Of a stretch of 41,390 bases of DNA, positions 23,921-31,974 are shown piece by piece. The stretch comes from Bacillota bacterium (GTDB lineage Bacteria; Bacillota; Clostridia; Lachnospirales; Lachnospiraceae). Location: contig JAEZLY010000232.1 of the NCBI GenBank assembly GCA_023414985.1, forward strand, positions 1-41,390. The letters run 5' to 3'. The stretch's first letter is position 1. The number at the start of each line of letters is the position of its first letter. The notes below the pieces were generated by a model, which did not search any database, was not told the DNA's origin, and saw only the letters and a list, made by a program, of their open reading frames with translations. The translations under genes were made by a program, and so were the position numbers.

Positions 23921-26599
23921 TTATCTGGTAAAAACTTTAACTGCTTTTTTAATGGCAATCTTACCTTTACGTTTTAATATCTGTTTGATTACTACCGGTT
24001 TTAGATCCTCGAAGGCAACCCCTTCACCGTCATATTTCCTAACCAGAGAAATTGCATCAAAGCTGCATCTGGTGGTGCAGGCACCGCAGCCGACGCATTG
24101 GAATTCATCCACCATAGTGGCACCACAGCTTAGGCAGCGCTCTGTTTCCCGCTTCATCTGCTCCTCTGTAAAGGGTAGCCGGGGATCCTTGAAGGCTTCT
24201 GATGAGGTATTGGTATGGGCATGGTTCGCTTGCTGTCTTGGCTGACGGTCATAACCGTCCAGATTAATATTCTCTTTATCCAGGGAATGATATTCCCGCT
24301 TGTCACGTCCGATAATGAGGCTTTGTCCCGGCTGGACATAGCGGTGAATGGAGATCGCGCCTTGTTTGCCGGCAGCAATCGCATCAATCGCAAAACGTGG
24401 GCCTGTATACACATCACCACCGACGAAAACATCCGGCTCAAAAGTCTGGTAGGTTAAGAAATCCGCTTTTACAGTTCTGTTCGGATTAAGCTCGACCTTG
24501 CTGCCTTCCAGAAGTCCCCCCCATTCGATTGCCTGACCCACGGAGAGAAGCACCGTATCCGCTTTAACAGTGATAACATCATTCTCATTATAAGCAGGAT
24601 GAAATCTGCCATCTGCATCGAATACAGAGGTGCATCTTCTAAATTCCACACCTACAACCTGATCCTGCTCAACCAGAATTCTCTTCGGACCCCAACTGTT
24701 ATTCAGCGCTATTCCCTCAGACAGGGCTTCTTCCACCTCTTCCTCGAGAGCAGGCATCTGTTCCCGGGCTTCCAGACAATACATAGTAACCTGATCTGCT
24801 CCGACACGTACCGCACTTCGCGCTACATCAATCGCTACATTTCCGCCACCAATTACAATAACATTGCCTTGCAGACGGATTTCCTTACCGAGATTAACAT
24901 CACGGATAAAGTCCACTCCGGTAATTACACCTTTCGCTTCCTCTCCCTCGATGCCGAGTCTGCGTCCTGCCTGTGCTCCGATTGCCAGATAGAAGGCTTG
25001 ATATCCCTGAGCCCTAAGCTCCTGTAAAGTAATATCCTTTCCAACGGTAATACCCGTTCGGAATTGAACACCAAGTTCTTTTAATATAGCGATTTCAGCA
25101 TTGACAACCTCTTTCTCCAGACGGAAGGAGGGGATTCCCAATGTGAGCATACCTCCGAGAGCCTGTTCTTTCTCGAATACGGTCACCTCATAACCGTCGA
25201 TTGCCAGATAGTATGCACAGGAGAGCCCGGCAGGACCGGCGCCGATGACTGCGATTTTCTTTCCGTAAGCATGGCGTTTCTTTGGCAGAAAGCGATGATC
25301 CTGATTCAAATCCTGCTCTGCGATGAATTTTTTGATTTCGTCAATAGCGATTGGTTCGTCGATGTCACCTCTGGTGCAGGCTGATTCGCATTTTCTGGGG
25401 CAAATGCGTCCGCATACCGCAGGGAACGGATTCTCATGCTTGATCAGTTCCAGAGCTTCTGTATATCTACCCTGGGATGCCAGCTTTATGTAGCCCTGAA
25501 TTGAGATGTGCGCAGGGCATTCTGTCTTGCAGGGACTGGTTCCTGTATCCGTTACATCCTGACGGTTGGTACGGTATTCCGGATTCCAACGCTCCGGTCC
25601 CCAGTCAGTATCGCGAGGTGTCTCAACCTTCTTCACAGGAAGCGGCTTTACGGTACAAAGCTTCTGCCCGAGCTGCAGAGCGTTAACAGGGCAATTTTCC
25701 ACACATTCACCGCAGGCAACACATTTATCCTTATCAACATGGGATACATAATTGGAGCGTACCATATCGACATTCTTGAACATGGAAGCGGTACGAAGGG
25801 AGAGACAGGAGCAGCCGCAGCAGTTACAGATGGCATGCGTCTTACCGGAGCCATCCAGATTCGGAATCTGATGCATCAGTCCGTTCTCTTCGGCTCGCTT
25901 GATGATCTCAAAGGCTTCTTCCCGGGTAATCTGGCGGCCTCTGCCGGTACGAATATAATATTCGGCAGCATGACCCATCTGGATGCACATATCCTCCTTT
26001 AAGTGCCCGCAGCCCTCACCCATTTTTTCTCTGGCAGTACGGCAGGAGCAGTCGGATACGGTGAAGATATCATTTTCATTCAGATACTTGGAGACCTCTT
26101 CATAGGAGGCACGTCTGGTCTCGCCGTCAATTGCTTTTTCGATGGGAATCACGCGCATGAGTCCGACTCCGACGGGAAAGGCCCCGGTCGATTTGGGACC
26201 CCTTACTCTGCCGTAGGCTTCGAAGGCTCTGGCTATTTGAGGATACTTAGCTACATTTTCCTTGTTATTCACCATCATTTCCATGATGCCCGGTACCCAG
26301 GTGTCATACCAATAGGTATCGATTCCGTCAATCTTATTAACGAAGCATACACCGGCCACGGCAAGTTCCCATAGGAGACCGGCATTCTCTTCTTCGGATT
26401 TGCCGCACATAGTGGCAAGCTGTGCTGCGGTGTAATGCTTCCTGATCTCCATATGAAGTGCAACCTCCGCCATGGCGTCGGTGACTACCGGCTCCAGTAT
26501 CATATATTCCGGATCCGTAGCCTTAATTTCATCCTTCGAACCAAGCTTTTTCCTGCTGATATGGTTCGCTAGCTCTAATGCCTTCTGATTTACAGCCAT
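23921..26599 (-). CDS. multi-domain FAD/Fe-S pyridine-nucleotide oxidoreductase
   Basis: An 892-aa soluble protein. Residues 1-160 are a helical domain found in anaerobe Fe-S proteins. Cysteine clusters occur at 184-205 (SDCSCRTAR) and 258-265 (CNCCGCSC). A 4Fe-4S ferredoxin motif CVACGECVENCP spans 293-304. A GltD-type Fe-S segment lies at 357-408 (CKTECPAHISIQGYIKLA, VCGRICPRKCESACTRG). FAD-binding VIGAGPAGLS is at 451-460, an NAD(P) site VIVIGGGNVAIDVA is near 575 and the closing FAD motif GGDVYTGP is near 724. Another double Cys cluster lies near 818-845. This is the GltD/SfrB-like electron-transfer architecture; its partner is unknown. It lies between hypB and hypA. Confidence 0.85.
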   Translation of the reverse strand: MAVNQKALELANHISRKKLGSKDEIKATDPEYMILEPVVTDAMAEVALHMEIRKHYTAAQLATMCGKSEEENAGLLWELAVAGVCFVNKIDGIDTYWYDTWVPGIMEMMVNNKENVAKYPQIARAFEAYGRVRGPKSTGAFPVGVGLMRVIPIEKAIDGETRRASYEEVSKYLNENDIFTVSDCSCRTAREKMGEGCGHLKEDMCIQMGHAAEYYIRTGRGRQITREEAFEIIKRAEENGLMHQIPNLDGSGKTHAICNCCGCSCLSLRTASMFKNVDMVRSNYVSHVDKDKCVACGECVENCPVNALQLGQKLCTVKPLPVKKVETPRDTDWGPERWNPEYRTNRQDVTDTGTSPCKTECPAHISIQGYIKLASQGRYTEALELIKHENPFPAVCGRICPRKCESACTRGDIDEPIAIDEIKKFIAEQDLNQDHRFLPKKRHAYGKKIAVIGAGPAGLSCAYYLAIDGYEVTVFEKEQALGGMLTLGIPSFRLEKEVVNAEIAILKELGVQFRTGITVGKDITLQELRAQGYQAFYLAIGAQAGRRLGIEGEEAKGVITGVDFIRDVNLGKEIRLQGNVIVIGGGNVAIDVARSAVRVGADQVTMYCLEAREQMPALEEEVEEALSEGIALNNSWGPKRILVEQDQVVGVEFRRCTSVFDADGRFHPAYNENDVITVKADTVLLSVGQAIEWGGLLEGSKVELNPNRTVKADFLTYQTFEPDVFVGGDVYTGPRFAIDAIAAGKQGAISIHRYVQPGQSLIIGRDKREYHSLDKENINLDGYDRQPRQQANHAHTNTSSEAFKDPRLPFTEEQMKRETERCLSCGATMVDEFQCVGCGACTTRCSFDAISLVRKYDGEGVAFEDLKPVVIKQILKRKGKIAIKKAVKVFTR

Positions 26600-26643
26600 A
26601 GTTAACCTCCGATATTTTGGTTATAGTATTGATCGATTGAAAC

Positions 26644-26768
26644 GACAAAAGGTCATGTCACCTCTGGTGGCATGATTTACTTACATAAGAAAGTCTCTGG
26701 AAAATGCACTTTCCGAGAGCTTTCTTATGTAAGTTATCCAGCTGCTTTCAGCAGCAGGACCTTTTGTC
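26644..26768. other. cloverleaf-like four-stem structure between hypB and the oxidoreductase gene
   Basis: GACAAAAGGTC (26644-26654) and GACCTTTTGTC (26758-26768) form a perfect 11-bp closing stem. Inside are three hairpins: CATGTCACC/GGTGGCATG (26654-26674), a long arm ACTTACATAAGAAAG/CTTTCTTATGTAAGT (26679-26735) with an inner GGAAA/TTTCC, and GCTGCT/AGCAGC (26741-26755). It fills the 185-bp gap inside the operon. It may be an RNA-level processing or attenuation element. Confidence 0.75.
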
Positions 26769-26784
26769 TCTTTACTCAATTCAT

Positions 26785-27453
26785 CTATGCCTTCCACAGC
26801 AGGACTTCCTGCTTGAGCCAGTCGGCAAATTCTTGTATTCCTTCTCCGGTCTTAGCACAAATAGGTATGATCATCATGTCAGGGTTTAAGTGCTTAGCTC
26901 GTTCCTTACAGGCTTCCATGTCGAAGTCAAAGTAAGGAAGAACATCTGTCTTATTAATTAGCAATACATTAGAGATCGAGAACATCAGTGGATATTTTAA
27001 AGGCTTATCATCACCCTCGGGGATACTGAGTATCATGGCGTTCTTGACTGAGCCTGTATCAAATTCTGCCGGACACACCAGGTTACCAACATTTTCGAGG
27101 ATAGCGAGATCAAGCCCCTCGGCGCCCAAGCCTTCCAACCCCTGTTTCGTCATATCGGCATCCAGGTGGCACATGCCTCCCGTATGGAGCTGAATTACCT
27201 TGACTCCGGTCTCTGATATGGTACGGGCATCTACATCTGAGTCAATATCTGCTTCCATGACTCCGATTTTTAAGTCGGCTTTCAGAACTTCGATCGTCCT
27301 TTTCAGCGTCGTGGTCTTACCGGCACCGGGGGAGGACATCAGATTCAGCAGGAAAGTCTTTCCCTTCTTTAACTCTTTTCTGAGTGCATCTGCCTGCCGG
27401 TTATTATCATCAAATACACTCTGCTTAATCTCGAGGATCTTAAAACTATTCAT
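26785..27453 (-). CDS. hypB: hydrogenase-type nickel incorporation GTPase HypB
   Basis: A 222-aa SIMIBI-class GTPase. Walker A is SSPGAGKTT at residues 40-48. The nickel/zinc site at the dimer interface is C95-H96 in GGMCHLDADM, with C127 in NVGNLVCP, and the guanine-recognising NKTD is near 167. It lacks the N-terminal CxxCGC and His-rich nickel-storage stretches of some homologues, so it is the minimal form. It hydrolyses GTP to pass nickel onward with HypA. The start is ATG with GGAAGGATGAG upstream, 27 bp after the membrane-protein gene. Confidence 0.93.
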   Translation of the reverse strand: MNSFKILEIKQSVFDDNNRQADALRKELKKGKTFLLNLMSSPGAGKTTTLKRTIEVLKADLKIGVMEADIDSDVDARTISETGVKVIQLHTGGMCHLDADMTKQGLEGLGAEGLDLAILENVGNLVCPAEFDTGSVKNAMILSIPEGDDKPLKYPLMFSISNVLLINKTDVLPYFDFDMEACKERAKHLNPDMMIIPICAKTGEGIQEFADWLKQEVLLWKA

Positions 27454-27480
27454 TTACTCATCCTTCCTTAAGGCAATTCA

Positions 27481-28461
27481 CTATTCCGCCAGAGTCTTAA
27501 TCTCCTTATATGCCTTTAAATCAACATACAATTCAGAGGTATAAGGATTACGTTTGGTCTTCATGGCTTTATAGATCATATAGACTGTCACGGCGATATT
27601 TGCTACCAGAGCTGCACAGCTCCAGAAGAAAAGCGGTACCTTGTTATAGCTAGAGGCAACAGCGAAAGCCCCTTTATCGATGAAAGAAGGAACAGTCTGG
27701 GCGAACATGCACCATAGGGCCAGGGTCTGGGCACGATGCTGTAGCCATGCTCCTTTTCCGAGAGTAAAGGCACACAGAGTAGGAGCAAGCAATAAAGCGA
27801 AACCGCAATACCAGGAATGGCCGGGCAGACAGTTGTAGGTATATGCAAAGTTCCATAAATCATAAGCGATAATCCAAAACCACAGCATATCCGGCCACAG
27901 CATATCTTTGCTGCCATCCTTCTTTGTAACCTTGCGTACGCAGATACCGAACCAGCCGGTGATGGTGATGATATTAAGGATACCTGCGATGGCATTCATG
28001 AAATTCCAGGGTCCGCCAAGGACATACATAGCTTCATCAGCAAGAACACCACCCTGAGAATAATTGAGACCGACCTCGATATCTCTGGCCACTGCTTCTA
28101 GGATATTAATTGCAAGAATTAACGGAGGGAAGCATAACGCGATCTTGTTGTCAGACAGGCGCCAGGTCTTGCCGGTCTTCTTGTTGGTACCATGGACATG
28201 TCTGATGCACCAGAAACCGATGCAGCCTGCGGTAGAGGAGTAAACCTTAGCCAGATGGAACCAATCGGTGTAGGTAGTATCGCTCAGCACGGTGAACCAA
28301 AGGATTGATAGAACAGTCGGTAATACGATAAAGCAGAAAAATCCGATCACAGTAAATCTTCTTGATAATTCATTTGCGGTAAAAAGTATTGCAAAAACCA
28401 TAATCCATACCAGCCAGACACTGAGTGCACTCGCTCCGGCCTCGTAATTGAAAGTAAACAT
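27481..28461 (-). CDS. multi-pass membrane protein, DUF5692-like
   Basis: A 326-aa polytopic membrane protein with about nine hydrophobic helices, rich in Trp, Tyr and Phe. Distinct stretches are CIGFWCIRHVHGTNKKTGKT, VARDIEVGLNYSQGGV, LWFWIIAYDLWNFAYTYNCL, PGHSWYCGFALLLAP and a charged C-terminal tail. I believe it belongs to the uncharacterised family labelled DUF5692, but I could not check this. The conserved His, Cys and Asp in membrane-proximal turns could bind metal. As first gene of the hypB/oxidoreductase/hypA operon it may be a transporter, sensor or redox anchor of that system. Confidence 0.7.
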   Translation of the reverse strand: MFTFNYEAGASALSVWLVWIMVFAILFTANELSRRFTVIGFFCFIVLPTVLSILWFTVLSDTTYTDWFHLAKVYSSTAGCIGFWCIRHVHGTNKKTGKTWRLSDNKIALCFPPLILAINILEAVARDIEVGLNYSQGGVLADEAMYVLGGPWNFMNAIAGILNIITITGWFGICVRKVTKKDGSKDMLWPDMLWFWIIAYDLWNFAYTYNCLPGHSWYCGFALLLAPTLCAFTLGKGAWLQHRAQTLALWCMFAQTVPSFIDKGAFAVASSYNKVPLFFWSCAALVANIAVTVYMIYKAMKTKRNPYTSELYVDLKAYKEIKTLAE

Positions 28462-28563
28462 AAATTTCTTCCTTTCCCCTTATGTAATGATTAAGTTCTG
28501 CATTAGGTGCATGGTCAATCAAGTGGTATCCGATGATCGAATCGTACTTGCTGTGGTGATTAT

Positions 28564-28651
28564 CTCTGGTCTGACCAGAGGAATACCTGATGCACATTTA
28601 CCGGAATGCATACTCTACTTATTATTATCGATCAAAAACGTGAAAAGTCAA
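28564..28651 (-). promoter_or_regulatory. promoter and FadR-type operator of the hyp/oxidoreductase operon
   Basis: On the minus strand a -35 TTGACT (28651-28646), 16-bp spacer and -10 GATAAT (28629-28624) point toward the membrane-protein gene. Downstream of the start, CTCTGGTCTGACCAGAG (28564-28580) is a perfect 7-bp inverted repeat around 3 bp and fits the FadR-subfamily pattern TGGTNNNACCA. Confidence 0.65.
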
Positions 28652-28693
28652 TAATACTGGGGATTATTCGGCGTTATAGATAGAAATCAAGTC

Positions 28694-28748
28694 TTGAATT
28701 ATAGCATTTAATACAATATAATTGTATTGTGGTATCTGGTCGAACCAG
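28694..28748 (+). promoter_or_regulatory. promoter and FadR-type operator of the divergent regulator gene
   Basis: -35 TTGAAT (28694-28699), 17-bp spacer, -10 TATAAT (28717-28722). Immediately after the predicted start is CTGGTCGAACCAG (28736-28748), the same TGGTCNNACCA core as the site at 28564. This fits autorepression. Confidence 0.75.
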
Positions 28749-28768
28749 TGACAGAAGGGAGTTGTTTT

Positions 28769-29479
28769 ATGGAGTTTAATAAGCTGACGGCACCATCTCT
28801 GAAAGAGTTGTTTATCAAAGAATTGGAAGGTATGATTCTCTCCGGAAAGCTGGCAGTTGGAGAGAAACTGCCTCCTGAACGGGAGATTGCAAAAACCATG
28901 CAGGTAAGCAGAGGAGTGGTCAACTGTGGTATTATGGAACTTTCCAGAAAAGGCTTCTTAACAATCAAGCCTCGAATGGGAACCTTTATCGCTGATTACC
29001 GGAGGAACGGAACCATGGAGACCTTGATTTCAATCCTTCACTATAACGGAGGGATGCTTAGGGCCAGTGAAATCCGGTCAATATTGGAGATCCGCCAGGC
29101 ACTCAGTGAGTTGTCCTTCCGACTTGCGATACCTCAGCTAACCGATAAGGATATGGAGACTCTGAGAAAATATGTAGATGGAATAGCGAAAGCAGCCAGC
29201 CGTAGAGAAGCCAGTGAGAGAGCTTTTGAATTTCATCACGAGCTGGCAGTATTATCCGGTAATATGCTGATGCCGTTAATTTATTATTCCTTTAAGGATG
29301 CGGTTTTGATGCTGTGGGAAAGGTTTTGTGATCTTCACGGGGTTGAAAAGCTATATTCCAATACGGATACCCTGTGCAGGTATATAGAACAGAGAGATAT
29401 CGAAGGGGCAATCAAATGGTCAGAGAAGACATTGAAGGATGCCATCACAGGAAAGGATCAGATTTATTATTATTCATGA
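28769..29479 (+). CDS. GntR-family regulator, FadR subfamily
   Basis: A 236-aa regulator. The N-terminal winged helix contains KLPPEREIAKTMQVSRGVVN, then FLTIKPRMGTFIADY. The C-terminal all-helical FCD domain (about 95-225) has the metal/effector pocket pattern: LEIRQALSELSFRLA supplies an Arg, and FHHELAVLSGN supplies Asp/His positions. FCD proteins usually sense carboxylates. The AGAAGGGAG ribosome site precedes ATG 28769. It is divergent from the membrane protein/hypB/oxidoreductase/hypA operon, with a matching operator on each side, so it very likely controls both. Confidence 0.9.
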   Translation: MEFNKLTAPSLKELFIKELEGMILSGKLAVGEKLPPEREIAKTMQVSRGVVNCGIMELSRKGFLTIKPRMGTFIADYRRNGTMETLISILHYNGGMLRASEIRSILEIRQALSELSFRLAIPQLTDKDMETLRKYVDGIAKAASRREASERAFEFHHELAVLSGNMLMPLIYYSFKDAVLMLWERFCDLHGVEKLYSNTDTLCRYIEQRDIEGAIKWSEKTLKDAITGKDQIYYYS

Positions 29480-29531
29480 TAAGTGTGCCCCGCAAGTGGG
29501 GACGATTAAGCAAACAGGATATCAGGAATTT

Positions 29532-29900
29532 CTAAAAAAAGATAGCTTTGATAACGAAGAACAGAATGAATGCCCAAATCAAAATAATGGGGATAGCAAA
29601 GAACCATTTCTTTGGCTTTCCATCCGTCCAAAGAGCCTCTGCTTCCGTCCGACATTCCTTAATTACTTCGAGTGGGATGAAATGTAAAGTAAGGGCCGCC
29701 AGCGCAGGCAGTATAATCAGATCATCGAGGTATCCGAGTACCGGTATAAAATCCGGTATCAGATCAATCGGTGATAATGCATATGCTATGGTTAACCCTG
29801 CAAACAGCTTTGCAATGACAGGTGTTTCCTTTTTGCGCAGGGCCAGGAAAATTGCCGGAATATCTTTTTTTAACTGCCGGGCTTTCTCTTTTAAGGTCAT
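29532..29900 (-). CDS. YkvA-family (DUF1232) small membrane protein
   Basis: A 122-aa protein with the DUF1232 signature: a basic N-terminal helix (LKEKARQLKKDIPAIFLAL) followed by AYALSPIDLIPDFIPVLGYLDDLIILPA near residues 42-69, then a C-terminal hydrophobic helix. The family is widespread and membrane-associated, with no assigned reaction. ATG 29900 has GGAGAG 4-5 nt upstream on the minus strand and is preferred to ATG 29924. It sits 53 bp downstream of the PlsC-type acyltransferase gene and is probably cotranscribed with it. A small hairpin GTGCCCC/GTGGGGAC (29486-29503) lies past its end. Confidence 0.85.
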   Translation of the reverse strand: MTLKEKARQLKKDIPAIFLALRKKETPVIAKLFAGLTIAYALSPIDLIPDFIPVLGYLDDLIILPALAALTLHFIPLEVIKECRTEAEALWTDGKPKKWFFAIPIILIWAFILFFVIKAIFF

Positions 29901-29953
29901 TATTCTCTCCGTAATATAGATCAAAAAATCTACAAACTATAAAATCTACAGAG

Positions 29954-30718
29954 CTATGAGATTAACTCTTCTAGCTCTTCCGTATCTTCCGGGTCCTCTA
30001 AAATCAGATGATGTATTTCATTTATCTTACAGCAGATTCTATTATATACAAGCTCACAGAGCTCTTTCGTCTTCATTTCGCAGTAATCTTCATAATAGAT
30101 TGGGTCCAGATAATGTACTTGCGTTTGTACCCGCTTTAATGTGTTTTCAGTAAATGCACGATAGGAATCGACGATAACAACAGGAATAATAGGACATTTC
30201 GTAATCAAGGGAAGCTTGAAGGATCCGTTATGAAACTCCTGCAGGTTGTTTTTGTTATCAGTATAGCCTCCTTCGGGAAAAAGCAGATATTTTCTTCCAA
30301 GCTTGATTTCTTCTGCTACCTCCTGAATTATTCTGACCTGTTGTCTTGGATCTTTCTTATCCAGCCGTTTCCCTTTGATCAGGTTAATAAAGAGATTATT
30401 AATCAGACTTTCGGAGGTTTCCTTATCCATAACGATGGTACACGGCTCCTCGTGGGAAGCAAGAATACCGAGTGCATCATATTTGCCCTGGTGATTGGCA
30501 TACATAATATACCCTCCCTCCGGAGGAAGGTTTTCCTGACCGGTTACTAAGGTTGTAATACGACCGCGTCTCTTGATCATATTAACGAGCTTAAGACCGG
30601 CTCTATAACAATACCTCTCATCGTACTTCTCCGGGTGCTTTGCGAGGTAGTACATCTGGGGGATAAAATACAGATTGAATATCGCGGCTGTAATAATAAC
30701 ATAGTAAAATCGAAGCAT
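29954..30718 (-). CDS. lysophospholipid (1-acylglycerol-3-phosphate) acyltransferase, PlsC-type
   Basis: A 254-aa membrane-bound acyltransferase. An N-terminal hydrophobic segment (residues 4-20) precedes the catalytic NHxxxxD motif NHQGKYD at 75-81. Substrate-binding FPEG follows in LLFPEGGYTD near 147, then CPIIPVVIVDS. It transfers an acyl chain to lysophosphatidate in phospholipid synthesis. The Glu/Asp-rich C-terminus (LEDPEDTEELEEL) is atypical but short. ATG 30718 right before the membrane segment is preferred over ATG 30772 because of the AAGGTCAGG upstream and family length. Confidence 0.87.
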   Translation of the reverse strand: MLRFYYVIITAAIFNLYFIPQMYYLAKHPEKYDERYCYRAGLKLVNMIKRRGRITTLVTGQENLPPEGGYIMYANHQGKYDALGILASHEEPCTIVMDKETSESLINNLFINLIKGKRLDKKDPRQQVRIIQEVAEEIKLGRKYLLFPEGGYTDNKNNLQEFHNGSFKLPLITKCPIIPVVIVDSYRAFTENTLKRVQTQVHYLDPIYYEDYCEMKTKELCELVYNRICCKINEIHHLILEDPEDTEELEELIS

Positions 30719-30924
30719 ATTCCTGACCTTCTTACATAAATTTCTTTGTCTTGTTATGCTTAATTGTAACACAACCCAATATTTTATGCTACCCCCATGT
30801 TACAGTGGGAAATGCTGAATAGGAATACGAATTCCGCAATAGGAACTATCAGATTTATATTTTAGATAACGCAGAGAAAAGTGGGAGATTATTCTCACTC
30901 TATGTATTTTTATACTGATTCTAA

Positions 30925-30953
30925 TTGAACAAAGGATAGCGATGTGATAAGCT
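30925..30953 (+). promoter_or_regulatory. putative promoter of the tandem HTH regulator operon
   Basis: -35 TTGAAC (30925-30930), 17-bp spacer, -10 TAAGCT (30948-30953), about 68 bp before ATG 31021. The -10 is imperfect. The remaining 302-bp divergent spacer (30719-31020) shows no other element. Confidence 0.45.
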
Positions 30954-31020
30954 ATTAGTAAATTACTTGGTTTTGCAGGAAATATTAGATAATTTAATAA
31001 TATACGTAGGCGGGATACAA

Positions 31021-31974
31021 ATGGCGAATGAGCTTGAGATGGAGAACAATAAAATAGGATCCGCAATTCAATATTTCCGTGAATCGTATCAGATATCACA
31101 AGGAAAATTATGCATGGGTTTATGCTCGGTGGCTACTTTATCAAGAATTGAAGCAGGGGAACGTGATGTGGATTCCTTGCTGCTGGAGACTCTTCTGGAG
31201 CGTCTTGGCAGGATGCCAAATCAGTTTGAACTAATTCTGACAGAGTATGATTATGATTTATATCAGAAGAGAGAAGAGATAAAAAAGCAGATTGAGGACA
31301 AGGATTATACTGCTGCATATGAATTATTACAGGATTATGAGAAGCTTGCACCTCCGAAAGGAAATGTACATACCCAATTTATGATAGCAAGCCGGGCTCT
31401 GTTGAACGAATTAAACGGGGGATCGATTGAAGACACTATAGATTTGCTGATGCAGGCTATTACCTGTACGGTTCCGGACTTTAAGACAAGTGAGATTAAG
31501 GAGTATTACCTAAGTAACAGTGAGTTAAATATCATCGTAGATATCCTTCAGCGGATGGTTGATGCACGGATGAATAAAAATGCCAAACTGATATTGAAGC
31601 AGGTATTGGATTATCTGGAGCTGCATGTATCTGTAGAAGAAAACAGCAATCTGTATTCCAAGGTTTCTATTATTGCCGGAAGACTCTATATGCGTGAGAA
31701 TAACCTGAAGAAAGCATTAGAAATGTGTAACAAATGCTTTGAGAAGAGTAAGGGTAATCGGAAGATGGACCATCTTGGCGAATTAACCTTTATCAAAGCC
31801 CAGGCAACGGAAGGTTTGTTGAAGCTGCAGGTGGATTGGGAAGAGAAAAAGAAAGATTGCCTTAAGCTTTATCTACAGGCTTATTATGTTTTGAATTTTT
31901 GCGAAGAAACAGACACTGCTGAGGAAATCCGGGAACACTTAAAGGAGGAGTATCAATGGGTAGATATCGATTAG
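31021..31974 (+). CDS. HTH (XRE) regulator with helical-repeat C-terminus, RRNPP-like, first of pair
   Basis: A 317-aa cytoplasmic protein. Residues 10-70 are an XRE-type helix-turn-helix (IGSAIQYFRESYQISQGKLC, then CSVATLSRIEAGERDVD). The rest is entirely helical with paired helices of about 35-40 residues, consistent with TPR repeats. That layout (one HTH plus 5-9 TPRs, about 280-320 aa) is the hallmark of peptide-sensing RRNPP regulators such as PlcR, NprR and Rgg. The start at ATG 31021 follows GGCGGGA. The last 19 bp overlap the next, paralogous regulator. Assignment to the superfamily is from architecture only. Confidence 0.75.
   Translation: MANELEMENNKIGSAIQYFRESYQISQGKLCMGLCSVATLSRIEAGERDVDSLLLETLLERLGRMPNQFELILTEYDYDLYQKREEIKKQIEDKDYTAAYELLQDYEKLAPPKGNVHTQFMIASRALLNELNGGSIEDTIDLLMQAITCTVPDFKTSEIKEYYLSNSELNIIVDILQRMVDARMNKNAKLILKQVLDYLELHVSVEENSNLYSKVSIIAGRLYMRENNLKKALEMCNKCFEKSKGNRKMDHLGELTFIKAQATEGLLKLQVDWEEKKKDCLKLYLQAYYVLNFCEETDTAEEIREHLKEEYQWVDID

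Noticed and set aside
25508..26002. 164-codon plus-strand frame opposite the oxidoreductase
   Set aside because: It is antisense to conserved Fe-S and FAD coding sequence, has no ribosome site and no domain.
26644..26768. Possible tRNA, because of the cloverleaf shape
   Set aside because: The closing stem is 11 bp instead of 7, the arms have the wrong lengths, and TTC-type T-loop and D-loop consensus bases are missing.
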